A stretch of DNA of 6,366 nucleotides from a bacterium (GTDB taxonomy: Bacteria; Desulfobacterota; GWC2-55-46; S146-80; JALXFI01), in NCBI GenBank assembly GCA_027069035.1, contig JALXFI010000177.1, positions 1-6,366 on the forward strand, given 5' to 3'. The notes below the pieces were generated by a model. The model did no database searches. It was not told where the DNA came from and saw only the letters and a list, made by a program, of their open reading frames with translations. The position numbers and the translations under genes are program-made. Shown piece after piece: positions 6,263 through 6,366 of the stretch (position 1 is the stretch's first letter; each line of letters starts with the position of its first letter).

Positions 6263-6342
6263 GCACAACATCGTTAACAGCAGAAGTTGCATAACATCGT
6301 TAACAGTAATTAAAAGATATTGTAGCATAACATCGTTAACAT
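6263..6342. repeat. Three copies of an 18-bp repeat with core AACATCGTTAAC
   Basis: GCACAACATCGTTAACAG (6263-6280), GCATAACATCGTTAACAG (6289-6306) and GCATAACATCGTTAACAT (6325-6342) share an invariant 12-bp core. Copy starts are 26 and 36 nt apart and the spacers of 8 and 18 nt are unrelated. In copies 2 and 3 the core reads as an inverted repeat TAAC-ATC-GTTA and also as two direct TAACA units 9 nt apart. The end of cobJ (6235-6245, ATCGGTTAAC) looks like a degenerate copy. The array is non-coding. It may be an operator array, iteron-like binding sites or the start of a longer repeat tract cut by the window end. Confidence 0.75.
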
Positions 6343-6366
6343 TGATCTTTGAAAAATAAATAGTTG

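Noticed and set aside
6263..6342. CRISPR array or integron attC sites
   Set aside because: Repeats are only 18 bp with spacers of 8 and 18 nt, and the cores do not fit the GTTRRRY integron consensus.

Overview
The window is a 6.4-kb piece of a bacterial chromosome of moderate GC, organised around the corrin-ring part of the anaerobic (early cobalt insertion) cobalamin pathway. Three enzymes of that pathway are recognisable on the plus strand: precorrin-4 C11-methyltransferase (CobM/CbiF, 942-1736), cobalt-precorrin-5A hydrolase (CbiG, 4404-5471) and precorrin-3B C17-methyltransferase (CobJ/CbiH, 5408-6244). CbiG is specific to the anaerobic route, so the host is probably an anaerobe or facultative anaerobe. 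The exported protein at the left edge suggests a cell with a periplasm. My guess is Nitrospirota, Thermodesulfobacteriota or a similar Gram-negative lineage; this is inference only.

Layout. Positions 1-66 hold nothing I recognise. At 67-699 on the minus strand is a secreted or membrane-attached protein with a zinc-metalloprotease-type HETGH motif. The divergent intergenic stretch 700-941 holds a perfect 19-bp palindrome, a GGGGTCAGGTCTTT stretch that may be a REP/RAYT-type remnant, and a plausible sigma-70-like promoter for the plus-strand genes. From 942 to 4128 four genes run head to tail with overlaps or a 1-nt gap: cobM, a VanZ-family membrane protein, a creatininase-superfamily amidohydrolase and a 438-residue NCS2/AzgA-type nucleobase permease. 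The 275-bp gap 4129-4403 is largely filled by a 173-bp element with perfect 17-bp terminal inverted repeats and nested internal stems. cbiG and cobJ follow, overlapping by 64 nt. The last 122 bp are non-coding and carry three copies of an 18-bp repeat with core AACATCGTTAAC.

How the genes fit together. CobJ contracts the ring and methylates C17, CobM methylates C11, and CbiG opens the delta-lactone left by ring contraction and releases the two-carbon fragment, so the three act on consecutive intermediates. The VanZ, creatininase and permease genes are not known corrin enzymes. Their tight packing between cobM and cbiG suggests co-transcription. One testable idea is that the purine-type permease and the amidohydrolase handle a base related to the lower ligand of the corrinoid (adenine or a benzimidazole), but an unrelated salvage function is equally possible. 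No cobalamin riboswitch was recognised in the window.
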